Below, piece after piece: positions 1 to 10,673 of a DNA stretch of 64,000 nucleotides. The DNA is from Alkalilimnicola ehrlichii. Lineage in GTDB: Bacteria > Pseudomonadota > Gammaproteobacteria > Nitrococcales > AK92. Every line of letters starts with the position of its first letter. Position 1 is the first letter of the stretch. The stretch is taken from NCBI RefSeq assembly GCF_003399765.1, contig NZ_NFZV01000008.1, positions 124,001 through 188,000 of the forward strand, in the 5' to 3' direction. The position numbers were made by a program, and so were the translations under genes. The notes below the pieces were generated by a model, which was given only the letters and a program-made list of their open reading frames with translations, made no database searches and was not told where the DNA came from.

Positions 1-654
1 CCGGTCTTCAAGCAAAGGCCCGGTCGCGTAAATCGAGGCGGTGGAGCTATCGCCGAACTGCGAGTCCTGCTGAATGGTCTTGTCGAGATCGAGCGTTCCC
101 GTCCATTCCGGACTCACTTTACGCGTGATAATGTTAATAACGCCGCCCATCGCATCGGAGCCATAAAGCGTGGACATCGGACCGCGCACGACTTCAATGC
201 GCTCGATGGCCGACACCGGCGGCATAAAACTCGTTTGCGTTTCGCCGAAGCCGTTCGGCGTCACGTCGCCCGCGCTATTTTGGCGTCGGCCGTCGATCAG
301 AATCAACGTGTAGTCGCTGGGCATGCCGCGCATGCGAATGTCCATGCCCCCGGTTTTCCCAAGCGGCGCGCCTACGTCGATGCCTTCCACATCCTGTAAT
401 GCTTCGGCCACGCTGCCAACTCGACGCTCCTGCAACTCCTCGCGAGTAATCACCGTAATGCTTGCCGGTGCATTCTCGATGACCTGCTCGAAACCGCCCG
501 CAGTAACGACGAGAGGGCTTAAATACGCCTCGCTGCCGCTTTCCGCCACGGCCAACCCCGGGCCGCCCGCGGCGGCTAATAAGAGCAGCGTTTTTACCGG
601 GACAAAGGAATACTTGTTCGTGCCGGTTTCCGAACGTTTACCGCCGTCTTGCAT
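1..654 (-). CDS. TonB-dependent receptor, N-terminal part (runs off the window)
   Basis: Outer-membrane TonB-dependent receptor, cut by the window edge, with 218 residues visible. A signal peptide (residues ~20-38, LLLLAAAGGPG then AVAES) is followed by a TonB-box-like stretch and a typical plug domain. Seen in the plug are ASITVITREELQERR, MRGMPSDYTLILIDGRR and IERIEVVRGPMSTLYGSDA, then GGVINIITRK. The plug type and the Fur-like box upstream (742-756) suggest a siderophore or other iron-compound receptor, but the ligand cannot be told without the barrel. Start chosen at the ATG before the signal peptide. The family identity is secure; substrate is inference. Confidence 0.93.
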   Translation of the reverse strand, partial: MQDGGKRSETGTNKYSFVPVKTLLLLAAAGGPGLAVAESGSEAYLSPLVVTAGGFEQVIENAPASITVITREELQERRVGSVAEALQDVEGIDVGAPLGKTGGMDIRMRGMPSDYTLILIDGRRQNSAGDVTPNGFGETQTSFMPPVSAIERIEVVRGPMSTLYGSDAMGGVINIITRKVSPEWTGTLDLDKTIQQDSQFGDSSTASIYATGPLLEDR

Positions 655-741
655 GGATTGTTGTACCCCCAAAGTCGCTACCTACGAACAGCCTAATAAA
701 AGTGATCGCTATTACGAATGCATCTCCATCTTGTTCGCAAA

Positions 742-756
742 TAGTAATTATTCTCA
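742..756 (-). promoter_or_regulatory. Candidate Fur box upstream of the TonB receptor
   Basis: On the minus strand the 15 bases read TGAGAATAATTACTA. This matches the 7-1-7 Fur consensus TGATAATNATTATCA at all but three defined positions. It lies about 90 bp upstream of the receptor start, a normal place for a Fur operator. By-eye match only. Confidence 0.5.
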
Positions 757-897
757 TTGCCTCTTGCAAGAGGACATAGCTCACACCGGGGCAGCTACGG
801 CGCAAGCGAGGCAAGCCGGCGCCATCAGCAGAAGGAGCAACAATACGTGGACAGGGTTTGCGTTCGCGTCGAGCGCAAGACGAATAAGATATGACGG

Positions 898-3602
898 TCA
901 GGCAGGGCTCGCCCGGCACCGACGCCAGGCAAGAGCAGAATGCAAAACGTGTGTACTTACAATGCGGCGCTTCGTTGACACCTCGTCACGAAAAACATCG
1001 CCGGCGAGAGGAATTTCCGCCGTCACCCGCGTCCCCTGCCCCAGCCGGCTCTGCACTTCCAGGTGCCCGTTCAGCATATGAATACGCTCACGCATACCGC
1101 GCAAGCCAAAAGACGCTTTCGGTTCAAGCCCTTCTTGATCGAAGCCGCTGCCGTTGTCTTCGATCAGAAGGCGGAAACAACGCTCTTCGTATAGCGTTAA
1201 TGTCACATCGACCCGCGTCGCTCTCGCATGCCGGGCGACATTCGTTAGCGCTTCCTGCACAACGCGAAACGCGGCCGTGGCTACCTCGCTGCTCAGTAGA
1301 AATTCGGTATGGCTCAGATGCAGATAATGGGGAACTCCGCTGGTACGGCCAAACTCATTTATCAACCAATCGCAAGCACCGGCCAAGCCGATATCGTCGA
1401 GCGCTCGCGGCCGCAAACCGGCAGCAATGCGGCGGCTCGCATCGCGCGTGGCATCCACCATGACCTCTAGATCCATCAGCTTATCGCGTACCTGCTGCTG
1501 ATCCAGGGGTGTCGGCAACCGTTTCAACATGCCGATTTCAAGCCTAATGGCGGTAATCAGTTGGCCCAGCTCGTCATGTAGCTCGCGGGCGAGGTGTTTC
1601 TGCTCCTCCTCGCGCACCGAGTGCAACATGCTCCACATAGTCCTAATCTGCTCGCGCGACTGCCGCAGTTCGCGCTGCACTCGTTGACGTTCGGTGATAT
1701 CGCGGAAGTTCACACTGCATACGCGACGGCCGTCCGCGCCATTGAAAATACTCGCTGCCACTTCCACCGGCAGTTTCACGCCGTCCTTTCGCCAGTACAC
1801 CAGGTCGCCCTGATAAAGCCCCGTTCTGCGGAACTCCGATAACACCTTGTGAAATCGCCGGTCTGTGTCGTCGGGACGGAAAAAGAGCGCCGTTCCCCCT
1901 CGAATCAGCTCTTCTTCCGTATAACCGAGGATTTTGCACGCCGCCGGATTCGCCGCCAGCACTTCGGCATCCGCAAGATCGCCGGTATCGACATGTAAAA
2001 TAATCCCATCAAGACTATTCTGAACAAGGCTTCGGTAGCGCTCTTCGCTCACCTGTAACCGTCGCTCGGCGGCCACCTGCTCGGTGACGTCTTTAACGAT
2101 CACCACCACCCCAACGCCATTACCATCGACGACCAACGGTGCGGACACCGCATCGACACAGCACCACTCGCCGCCTTTTTTCGTGTCCAAAGCCGATGAA
2201 CCTCCGCTTCGCGCGTTGCCGCCTCCGCGAGCTTGTCAACGGCCGTCTTCCAGTCGGAAGGCTTGGTAACCTCCGGCAAATAGCGCCCCTTGAGCTCTTC
2301 GGTTTCATAACCGGAGAGTTGTACATGGGCACGATTGGTGGCCACTATCAGACCTTTGGGATCGGTCAGCACAACGGCATAAGGATTCATCTCGAACAGC
2401 GTACGGAAATATTGCTCGCTTTCCCTTAGGCGCCGCTCAGACTCTAAACGCTCGCTGATATCGCGAAGGGAAATACTGTAGGCAGAGCGACCTTCCCAAC
2501 CGATAAACGCGGCGGCACTGAACTCTACCGGCGTTCGACCGCCATCCGGCTGCAAAGCCCATAACTGGCCTCGGCAAACGCCTTCCTGCTGTAATTCTTG
2601 CCACCAACCCGGCAAGGCCTGCTCTCCCGGGTCTAGTAATTCGGCAACGGTGCGCTCGCCCGGACAGCATGCGAACAATTCGGCGGCTGCGGGGTTCGCC
2701 GCGACGATTTTCTGGTCCTCGTCAAATAGCAGGACGGCATCGCGCGCGTGTTCGAATAAGCTACGGAAACGCTCCTCGCTCTCGCGCAATTCTCGTTGCA
2801 AGCGGTGTTCGCGGGTAATGTTGCGGCTTAAAGAAAAGACGCTTTCCAACTCGCCTTCGATAAAGACGGGCACCATAATGACATCAAGCACTAGCGACTC
2901 GTCATCGCGGACGCTGCGCACGGCGTATTGCATACGCGACGAACGGCCATGATACGCATTATTGACAGCCCGAATAACACCGGCTTTGTCGGCGTCGTCG
3001 ATCGCTTGGTAGAAGCGCTGGGGGCCCGACTCATCGGCGTCGTCGACGCCTGTCGCCTTCAGCAATTCTAGTTGAGCACGATTCTGATCCAGCCACCGCT
3101 GATCGCGCCCAAGGAGGGCGACCGCCTCCGGCGTATTATCGATGATGGCTCGATAGCGCTGTTTTACCCGCTGTAGTTCGCATTGCTCGGTAACATCGAC
3201 CAAACAAGCACCGATACCCGTTGCGCAGCGATGCCGAAACCAATCGAACCTTATCCAGCGTTGCTGACCGTCGGCAACGGTAAATTGCGCGGTCACGGGC
3301 GAGGGTTGAGTTTCCGCAAGTTCGTGCCGTAATTGCTCCCGGTGCCGCGGGTTCGGCGATAGTTCGATGAGCGAGGCACCCACCATTGCGGCAGCGCCTT
3401 CACCGAACAACTCCCACAAGGCTTTATTTGCGTGTAATAATATGCCTGCTTCATTAAGAAGAGCGACCGGATGCGGCAATGCCTCCAGCATGGCTTCTAA
3501 GCCGGGCACCCCCAACATCTCCTCCACTGCATGTGGAGCAGACTCGGCAGAGCCGCTCGATAACGATCCGTTCAAAGCTTGCCTCGCACTGCGTGAGCAC
3601 AC
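898..3602 (-). CDS. Multi-PAS sensor histidine kinase (HisKA_3/NarL type), reading frame broken once
   Basis: Soluble sensor kinase with five PAS modules followed by a HisKA_3 dimerisation domain (ARELHDELGQLITAIRLE, with the phospho-acceptor His) and a HATPase_c domain (IEDNGSGFD, FGLRGMRERI). PAS modules start near residues 35, 150, 280 and 400, with a fifth after the break. The first 500 residues are in one frame, and the last PAS and the kinase are in the -1 frame. The switch falls in a run of six A (coding strand) at 2176-2181, where the joined product reads WTRKKGGEW. One extra A restores one frame of about 900 residues. The run is also a perfect A_AAA_AAG slippery heptamer in frame. 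No response regulator lies next to it, so its LuxR-type partner is elsewhere. No membrane segments are visible. Confidence 0.88.
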
Positions 3603-3942
3603 CCTTCACTGGCGCGCACGTGTCTACTTTACTTGATCTCACTACCACTGTTGCAGCTGGCGACCGGTTGCGTCCGGTAACGCTCTATGCTAGCGCGAAC
3701 GGACTAATTTCGCAGCCACAAACATTCGAACCTGCCCCAAAACTTTATTATGGGACAAGCGGTCGATCACATTTCGATTGCCGGGCGCAGCGCTCCGTCA
3801 CGGCGCACCGCCACCACCGCTCCCACAACTACTGATACACTATCGCACTTATCGCAGACCAATGCGTTGGGCAGCAAGCCAAATTTGCACTATGCTCGGC
3901 GCGCTAAGGCCTGCAATCTTCACGAGAAGGGCATCTGTCAGT
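3603..3942. other. Intergenic region between the divergent kinase and OMPLA genes
   Basis: About 340 bp between divergent start codons, presumably holding both promoters. I see no strong -35/-10 pair, RNA gene or repeat. An in-frame ATG at 3778 would extend OMPLA upstream by 55 residues, but these lack any recognisable sequence and would sit before the signal peptide. Confidence 0.4.
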
Positions 3943-4812
3943 ATGTCGGCCTTAATGCTTCGCCCTGCACGGCTCGGTCTATGCTGCGGCCTACTACTCA
4001 TTTGTACGCCTCTGGCTCATGCTAGCAGCGCGGAGCACCGGACACGCGACAACAGCGACGTCCCGCCTACGGTGCGGGAGCAACTCGCTAACAATGAAGA
4101 ACCGGCCCTAACCGTTCATGAGCCGATGTACTTCCTTGTCGGCGGACATAGCGGCGACGACCTAACAGCGCGTATACAGCTAAGCTTCAAGTATCGGCTG
4201 TTCGATCCGGAAATGGTCGACGGAAACGGTTTTGCTTGGCTCACGAACGTCCACTTCGCCTATACCCAAGAATCGCTATGGGATCTCAGCGAGGACTCCT
4301 ACCCGTTCCGCGACACCGTTCACCGACCCAGCATCTTCTGGGAACGGGCTCGAATCACCGACAAAAACCAAGCCAACATTCTCCGTGTCGGGTTAGAACA
4401 CGAATCCAACGGCGAGGACGAGGAGGCATCGCGTAGCATCGACACCCTGTTTATTCAGCCTGGTTTCGCAACCGACGTTTTCGAGCGAGAGCTGATTCTT
4501 GCGCCAAAGTTTTATGCCTATCTGGTCACCGGCTCGCACAATCGCGATGTTGACCGTTACCGAGGCTACGGCGATTTCGTCGTCCGCTACGGCAATGACG
4601 ATAGCTGGGTTGCCCAAGTCGCTTATCGTTATGGTATAGGCGGCAATCACACCGGCCAGCTGGATGTCTCCATCCCCATTCGCCCTCGAATTTTCGGCCG
4701 TACAGGAGCCTATATTTATTTCCAAGTCTTCGAAGGCTACGGCGAAACGCTACTCGATTACAACCGTCGAACACCGCTGACGGCGCGCGTTGGATTCGCC
4801 ATCGTGCGTTAA
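3943..4812 (+). CDS. pldA: Outer membrane phospholipase A (OMPLA)
   Basis: Calcium-dependent outer-membrane phospholipase A1/A2 that hydrolyses mislocalised phospholipids. The start at 3943 puts a clean signal peptide (MSALMLRPARLGLCCGLLL.., cleavage after AHA) at the N-terminus. Family signatures are FAYTQESLWDLSEDSYPFR and the active-site GLEHESNG, carrying the His and Ser of the catalytic dyad. In E. coli the third member, Asn156, follows 12 residues after the Ser in SRSWN. Here the aligned stretch is SRSID, so Asp replaces Asn. The C-terminus ends in alternating barrel strands. It is convergent with the diguanylate cyclase at 4816, with 3 bp between the stops. Confidence 0.9.
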   Translation: MSALMLRPARLGLCCGLLLICTPLAHASSAEHRTRDNSDVPPTVREQLANNEEPALTVHEPMYFLVGGHSGDDLTARIQLSFKYRLFDPEMVDGNGFAWLTNVHFAYTQESLWDLSEDSYPFRDTVHRPSIFWERARITDKNQANILRVGLEHESNGEDEEASRSIDTLFIQPGFATDVFERELILAPKFYAYLVTGSHNRDVDRYRGYGDFVVRYGNDDSWVAQVAYRYGIGGNHTGQLDVSIPIRPRIFGRTGAYIYFQVFEGYGETLLDYNRRTPLTARVGFAIVR

Positions 4813-4815
4813 GCG

Positions 4816-6600
4816 CTAGGCATCGGGCGTGCAGACGCGATCGCGGCCGGCCGCTTTCGCTCTATACAAAGCCTGGTCGGCTTGTTGCAGTAAAGAGAGA
4901 TAGGTCGCCCTGGTATCGGGTACCCGTGCAGCAACGCCTAGGCTTAACGTTACCCCAATCTTCAACCCGTGCGCAGGATAAACGGCTTCGCCGACGCTTA
5001 CCCGTATGCGCTCAGCTGCGGCCGCCGCAACCGCCAGGCCGTAGCCGGGCAATAGAATGCAGAATTCTTCTCCCCCGTAGCGGGCGGCCAGACCACCCAA
5101 GGCCTCCACAACTTCTCGGATACGATCGGCAACGCCTTGCAGCACGGCATCGCCGACCGCGTGACCATGCGTATCGTTGACGGCTTTAAACCAATCGATA
5201 TCGGCGAAGATAAGCGCCAGATAGCGTCCCTTCCGTTTATTGTCCCTCCATAGCTCCGCCAACCTCGACTCCAGAATACGACGGTTTGCCAAGCCGGTTA
5301 ATTCATCGGTAGTACTTAATATACGTAGCTGCTCATTGAGCTGATCAAGCTCTCGGCTGCGTTGCGCAACACGCTCTTCCAGCTCTTCCTTTACTTTACG
5401 TTCAGTCTCCAGAACTTGGCGCTGCGCCAATAAACGGGCCCTGCGCTCAGCGTTAATACGCGTAGCCAAGGCCAGAGAAAACAGCAGCATTTCCAAGCCA
5501 ACCCCGGCGAACAATGCGTTCCTGGTGACGACATTGGCCGGTAACCACCCAAGTTTCAGGCCAATCACGATGAACACTCCGAGAAAAACCGGAGCCCACG
5601 ACAGGGTAAAGTACTTCCCTATGGCGACGCCTCGCCGCCACGCCAAGATACCAACCGTAATACCAATGACAGAGGCCATTACAGCCGGTAACAGCGCAAA
5701 CGGCAGGCCGAGGGAATACGGCGCGATGACAGCCACCAGCATGCCGAACCCGGTCACGCCATACGCTAATCGGTAAATTCGCGTTAAAAGTAGAGACTGT
5801 ACGTGGGGCCCGAACAGGTTGCGGATAAACGCGAGTCCAAACCCGCTAACAAGACAAATGCCGAGCAGTATCGCCTTCTCGTTCCACACGGGCGCAGCAG
5901 GCCATAAGAAGCGAAAGCCCCACCCTGTCAGGGTAGTAAGGAACAGCGCCATCGAAATGACAAAACCGACGTAGAAGAGATAAGCCCGATCCCGAAATGA
6001 GCCGAACAGCAACAGGTTCTGCAAACCGATCAGCAACATGGCGCCAAGAAACAAACCTTTCGCTGCATTACGGCGATAGTCGTATTCGGCAAACGCCTTC
6101 GGCGTATAAAGCGCCATAGGGGCTTCGAGGGATTTTGCCGCCTGAACCCGCAGGTAGACTTCTAACCTTTGGCCTGGCTCCCAGCGTAGAGGGACAATAA
6201 AGTTCTCGTGCGGGAGCAACCTTTCCTCGAAAGGCTGCAATGCACCGAAGCGATAACGGCTAACAAGCTTATCCGCTTCGACAACATAAACATGAACAGA
6301 GTCTAATAATGGCGCGCTCAACTCCAGCCAACGCTCTAACGAACGCTCCGAGGCATTGTCGAGCACCAGCCTGAACCACCAAGCGGACGCGCTATACCCT
6401 GCATTAAAGGTGCTTTCGTTAGCTTGCCAGGCGGTGCTGGACCTGATCTCGGTAAATGTTAAGTCCGCATCGACATCTTCCAGGTAGAAAACGTATTCGT
6501 CTAAGGCCAAACGATCGTCTCCTTCCGCTAGCGACAATACGCCAGCCTGCGCTGACGCTGATATCAGCATACTCAGCAGGAGAGTCGTCAGCCTTTTCAC
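4816..6600 (-). CDS. 7TM-DISM diguanylate cyclase (first of a tandem pair)
   Basis: Membrane-bound sensor that makes c-di-GMP. A signal peptide (to QAG) leads into a periplasmic 7TMR-DISMED2 domain (residues ~25-165, AWWFRLVLDN, RWLELSAPLLDSVHVYV). Seven membrane segments follow (~175-385), then a coiled coil (~390-430) and a GGDEF domain (~430-590). The active site is RYGGEEF. The upstream inhibitory RxxD site is absent (the aligned residues are ALGG), so product inhibition is not expected by the usual route. Start is GTG at 6600, overlapping the TGA of the upstream cyclase in GTGA, which indicates translational coupling. It is 594 residues, matching its neighbour in length and layout. Confidence 0.93.
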   Translation of the reverse strand: MKRLTTLLLSMLISASAQAGVLSLAEGDDRLALDEYVFYLEDVDADLTFTEIRSSTAWQANESTFNAGYSASAWWFRLVLDNASERSLERWLELSAPLLDSVHVYVVEADKLVSRYRFGALQPFEERLLPHENFIVPLRWEPGQRLEVYLRVQAAKSLEAPMALYTPKAFAEYDYRRNAAKGLFLGAMLLIGLQNLLLFGSFRDRAYLFYVGFVISMALFLTTLTGWGFRFLWPAAPVWNEKAILLGICLVSGFGLAFIRNLFGPHVQSLLLTRIYRLAYGVTGFGMLVAVIAPYSLGLPFALLPAVMASVIGITVGILAWRRGVAIGKYFTLSWAPVFLGVFIVIGLKLGWLPANVVTRNALFAGVGLEMLLFSLALATRINAERRARLLAQRQVLETERKVKEELEERVAQRSRELDQLNEQLRILSTTDELTGLANRRILESRLAELWRDNKRKGRYLALIFADIDWFKAVNDTHGHAVGDAVLQGVADRIREVVEALGGLAARYGGEEFCILLPGYGLAVAAAAAERIRVSVGEAVYPAHGLKIGVTLSLGVAARVPDTRATYLSLLQQADQALYRAKAAGRDRVCTPDA

Positions 6601-8389
6601 GGAACGACATCCTCCGCCATCGGCCGCACGCGGTTGCGTCCCGCCGATTTTGCCGCATATAAAGCCTGATCGGCGCGATGCAGCAGCGCCTGGTAGGAAG
6701 CGTCTTGCTGCGGCGAACCAGCCGCAACGCCGATGCTGACCGAAAGCTCGATCGCAACCTGATCGACGACAACAGGTTTGCGTCTAACTTCGTGCCGGAT
6801 ACGCTCTGCAACGTCTAACGTCGATGGCCATTCGGCATCGACCAAAACAACGCAAAACTCCTCGCCGCCATAGCGCGCTACTTCGTCATGCTGATGCCTG
6901 ATGCAACCTGCGATGCGCTCGGCAGCCGCTCGGAGGCACACGTCGCCGATGGCGTGACCATAGTCATCGTTAATCGTTTTGAAATGATCGAGGTCGATTA
7001 ACATAACAGAAACGCCGCCTCCGGTTTGCGCCTGCGTTTGCCAGATTTCCGTCAACCGCCACTCGAGTTGGCGTCGGTTGCTGACCCCGGTTAGGGAGTC
7101 GGTGTAGCTCCATGCCCGCAAGCGCTCGGTAAGCGCTTCTTGTTCGCGCGTCCGCTCGCGAATCGTTGCCTCTAACCGTGCGTTCGCTCGCCGCGTGGTT
7201 GTTAACGCTTGCTCCTGTGCTTGCTGCCGCAACCGTCGCTCGTCATTGATCCGAACCATCATGGCGAACGACATCAATAAAGCGGTCCCTAACGCTCCGG
7301 TTAAAGACACGATCAGTATGCTCCAGTTGAACGACATACTGCCTATGGCGGACAAAGTAGCGGGCACGAAACCGAGAAATCCGACCAGTAGTGCGGCCGT
7401 ATAAACACGCGCAGCGGAACCGCCTTTAGCCCAACAATAAATCCCAAGCCCTAGGTAAAAGAGAACGGCCCCATAGCAAAAACAAGGCCGACGCCGAGCC
7501 TTAGGTTATAAGGCAGAACAAGAGCAAATGCCGCCAATACCACCGCGAGCATTACAATTACCAACAGCGCCTGCGATGCGCGCTTGGCAACATACCTTAA
7601 GCTCAACACCCGGTTGGTGAACAAGCCTCCAAAAGCAACCGTTCCGAATATAGCTAAAGGAATTACGTAATCGTTAAAAGCCGGCGTTTCAGGCCACAGA
7701 ACCGCAAAGCCAAATCCTGTATAACTGGTAATCAGCGCCAATAAACAAAGCTGAGTACAAACGTAATACAGATAACTCAGCCCTTTGACGGCAAAGAAAA
7801 GCAACAAATTGTAGAGAGAAAAGACGCCTAAAGCGCCAAGGAAAACACCGTGAACCGCACCCCGAACCCCCTTACTCAGGGCATACGTTGGCGCATCCCA
7901 TAAGAAAAGCGGCGCCCGCACGGCGCCAACGGTGTCGATTCTTAGGTAAATTTCAAGTTGCTCCTGCCCCTCCCAGCGAAGCGGCACGAGATAATTTTGG
8001 CTGTTATAAGGGCGGGCGGCGAAGGGTAAAGCGCTCCCCATATGATAGTAGTCGATGAGCTTGTCCTCGCCGTATACATAGACATCGACGTAATCCAACA
8101 GCGGGTAGGCGAGTTCGAGTAGACGACTCTGAGGTTGAGTAGCGGGGTTAACGATACGAAGCCGTAGCCACCAGGCCGAACGGCTGAAACCTTGATTAAA
8201 AACCTGCTCCGCTGCTTGCCAAGAATCTGCGTCTTGGCGGACATCTCTCAGCGTCCGGCGGCGGTCTGGGTCTTCAAGATAATTAAGCTGGCCATTGAGA
8301 TTCTGGAAGCCTTCCCCGGTCAACACAACAGTCGCCGAAGCCGGCAGACTCAGTACGACGGCGAGAATAAACAAACAATACTTAAACAT
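6597..8389 (-). CDS. 7TM-DISM diguanylate cyclase (second of a tandem pair), reading frame broken once
   Basis: Paralogue of the neighbouring cyclase with the same order: signal peptide (MFKYCLFILAVVLSLPASA), periplasmic 7TMR-DISMED2 domain (SAWWLRLRIVNPATQ, LLELAYPLLDYVDVYVYG), seven membrane segments, coiled coil and GGDEF (RYGGEEFCVVL). The frame breaks at five A (plus strand 7478-7482) inside the membrane region. Upstream ends ..VGLVFA, and downstream resumes YGAVLFYLGLGIYCWAKGG. One extra base gives a continuous protein of about 597 residues, almost the same length as the paralogue. The inhibitory site reads HQHD instead of RxxD. ATG 8389 is chosen because it begins the signal peptide; an earlier in-frame ATG at 8440 adds 17 unconvincing residues. 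Confidence 0.88.
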
Positions 8390-8524
8390 GGAAAGTGTCC
8401 GCGATAGGCCACCTTGCAAGCCCCCTCCAAGGTAGAGCAAAAACCAGCAGAACCTTCCATGAGCACTACATCAAACAACCCGCCGGCCCAGTCGTTTGGG
8501 CCGGCAGCAATGAATTAACAAATA

Positions 8525-10277
8525 CTAATATACAGCTTGTATCATCTCGTTTCCGTCAGGCAAGCGACAAAATGCATCGGTGCCTCTTAACTGCTCCCAG
8601 TTCGCCTCAACCTGATGGCTCGTATATAACAATCGTATCGGCCTTTGATCGTACTGAGTAAAGCGTCCGGCACCGCGAATACATTGGCCCGGATTGGCAG
8701 GGTCCGGCCCCCAGGTCACCCGATAATACTCGCATCGGGTATCCCTAGAGCTGAAGGGGTTACACGTATCGAAATCCTCTCGCGGGTCGGGCCCCGCGCA
8801 GGCGTCTAGAGACGTATGTATACCGTGGTTGTGCAGTCTATCGACGTATTCTACTAATGGCCGGTGATTAATAATTCCACAAACTTCCGGCATCAAGAAC
8901 ATGGTCGCAACCAGCGCTCGCTGCACACCGCCTGTGATTCCCGCATAATCGTCCCCGGGACGATTTGCCGGACCGTCGATATAACCGTAGGGGTCGCGCT
9001 GAGTACGTGCCCCAAACCCGGGGTTACAATCCCCGGTGGCGCCATCGAAGCACTGCGAACGCAGTAAGTTCCCCCAGTAGTCGCTTTCTTTCTGCTCGGG
9101 AATCTTTGCCTCGTCGCCCCATAGGTGAACGCCATGTTGTCCGGGGTTGATTTGTCGAAGCTCGGACGGCCCGCGCAACCACACTTCATCGGCATGCACA
9201 TTGTCGGCAACTTGACGTAGATTATTGGCGTAAAAAGAATCTCTTAGCAAAGCAGCGGCAAAAACGGGAGGTAGAAACTGACCGTTCCACTGCCCGGCTC
9301 CAGAACTCCAACTCCGAACCAAACCTTCCGGCGGGTTATAGCGCGCGTGGTAGATATCGAGTCCATACGTCACCATGGCAGCCAGGGCCGCTTTTTTTCC
9401 TCTATGCCGTTATCCGACGAAAGGAGCGCGAAGAGGTCGTTGTTGAAGGCCTGGGCCATACCAGAGCCGTAGTCGTGATGCAGAATATGGGCCCGGTAGG
9501 CTCGCCCGGCTTCGGAGAAAGAACCGGCGGGATAGTTCCGCATGCTGAATACTTCGGTACTATGGGACCATCGTTGGCGGATTCTCTCCAAACCGTCTGC
9601 ATCGGTCCCCCGCAGTAAGTCGCTCTGCGGCAGTCTGGATAGGTCAAGATCGCAGAAACGGATCAGCTTTTTATCGCTTCCGCTGATATTAGGCCGAATC
9701 ATATCCCTGCCCGCATTAGGCGGTACTTCGTTCAGGACTGTCACCACGTTGTAGGCATCGACACACTCGCCTCGAATCGCATTCGCCCCGCAATTGCCAT
9801 CCTGAGCCTCATTACGCTGCTTGGCCGCAACCAGCGAGGTAATGCCCGTAAAGCTCATGGGCAAAGCGGGCACGATGTTTTCATCGGCACGATAATTCCC
9901 GTAATTATTCGAACCGTCCAATAAACCCAAGCTTTCCATGACTGGATTCGCGTCGGCGCTGATCGATCCATTACCGTGTATAGCCGTAATTTCGACACTT
10001 TCCCCGGCGGCCGGGGCGCAATCCAGTAGTCGCCGTTAGCGAACTGACCGCAATAGGCGAGTCCGCCGTTGGCGTTAAACTCCCACTCGAAAACGGCATC
10101 GCTATGACTGCCGCGCCGTGTGGCGTCGACTCGCACGTACAGAGCGTTTCCCGTGCAGGGAGCGGCTGCATCGGTAGAGCCACAATCGCATCCGGTCGCT
10201 ACCTCCTCCGCAGATACTTCGCCTCCTACAGATACCATGGCCAAGAGCCCGGCCAATACGAATCCTCGCATTGTCAT
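8525..10277 (-). CDS. Secreted protein of unknown function, reading frame broken twice
   Basis: I do not recognise the family. The N-terminus has a clear signal peptide (MRGFVLAGLLAMVSVGG, cleavage near VSA). A Cys-containing stretch follows (CDCGSTDAAAPC), then a beta-rich domain (EWEFNANGGLAYCGQFANGD) and a long region rich in aromatic and Asn/Asp residues. The open frame changes twice, both times to -1. The first break is in the C4/G4 runs at 10002-10016, after which the repaired product reads ESVEITAIHGNGSISADA. The second is in a run of seven A (coding strand) at 9392-9398, giving EEKKAALAAMVTYGLDIYHA. Repaired, it is about 585 residues ending MIQAVY. No membrane segment is visible beyond the signal peptide. 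It could be a carbohydrate-active or surface enzyme, but I see no catalytic motif. Confidence 0.62.
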
Positions 10278-10673
10278 TCTTCTGCCCCTCCATCCTTGGG
10301 CCAGATAAAGCTTTCGAGAAAAAGCCGCTTAGGAACAAAACGCCTTCGCCCGCACAGGCCGAACGTACCTAGGAAGGAGAGCCGCGCCGTCCAATACGCC
10401 GTTTAGGAAGAAGAACATGATGCTCCTTCGGTGGATGTATAGGCTTCGCTAATTTTTAAAACACCCGCGGTAACGTCGCCGAAACAACCACGAAATAAAC
10501 AAATACCAGGCAATAAACATACATTTCGCAAGGTATTAAGATTCTGCCGCTTGCACCCGAAACTTGGCATGCCATTACTTCGTCACCAAAAACTGATAGT
10601 GCAGCACAGTAATTTGCCATGAGGCGGCAAACTGTAAGAAAGAAAAAATCCGGCAGGGGCTTTCTCAATCCCC
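10278..10673. other. Intergenic region with no supported gene
   Basis: About 400 bp upstream of the secreted-protein gene. A 70-codon minus-strand frame (10456-10668) has no recognisable sequence and is not accepted. Apart from likely promoter sequence for the 10277 gene I see nothing definite. Confidence 0.35.

Noticed and set aside
10456-10668. 70-codon minus-strand open frame
   Set aside because: No recognisable sequence and no ribosome site. It lies between the secreted-protein promoter region and the MITE-like element.
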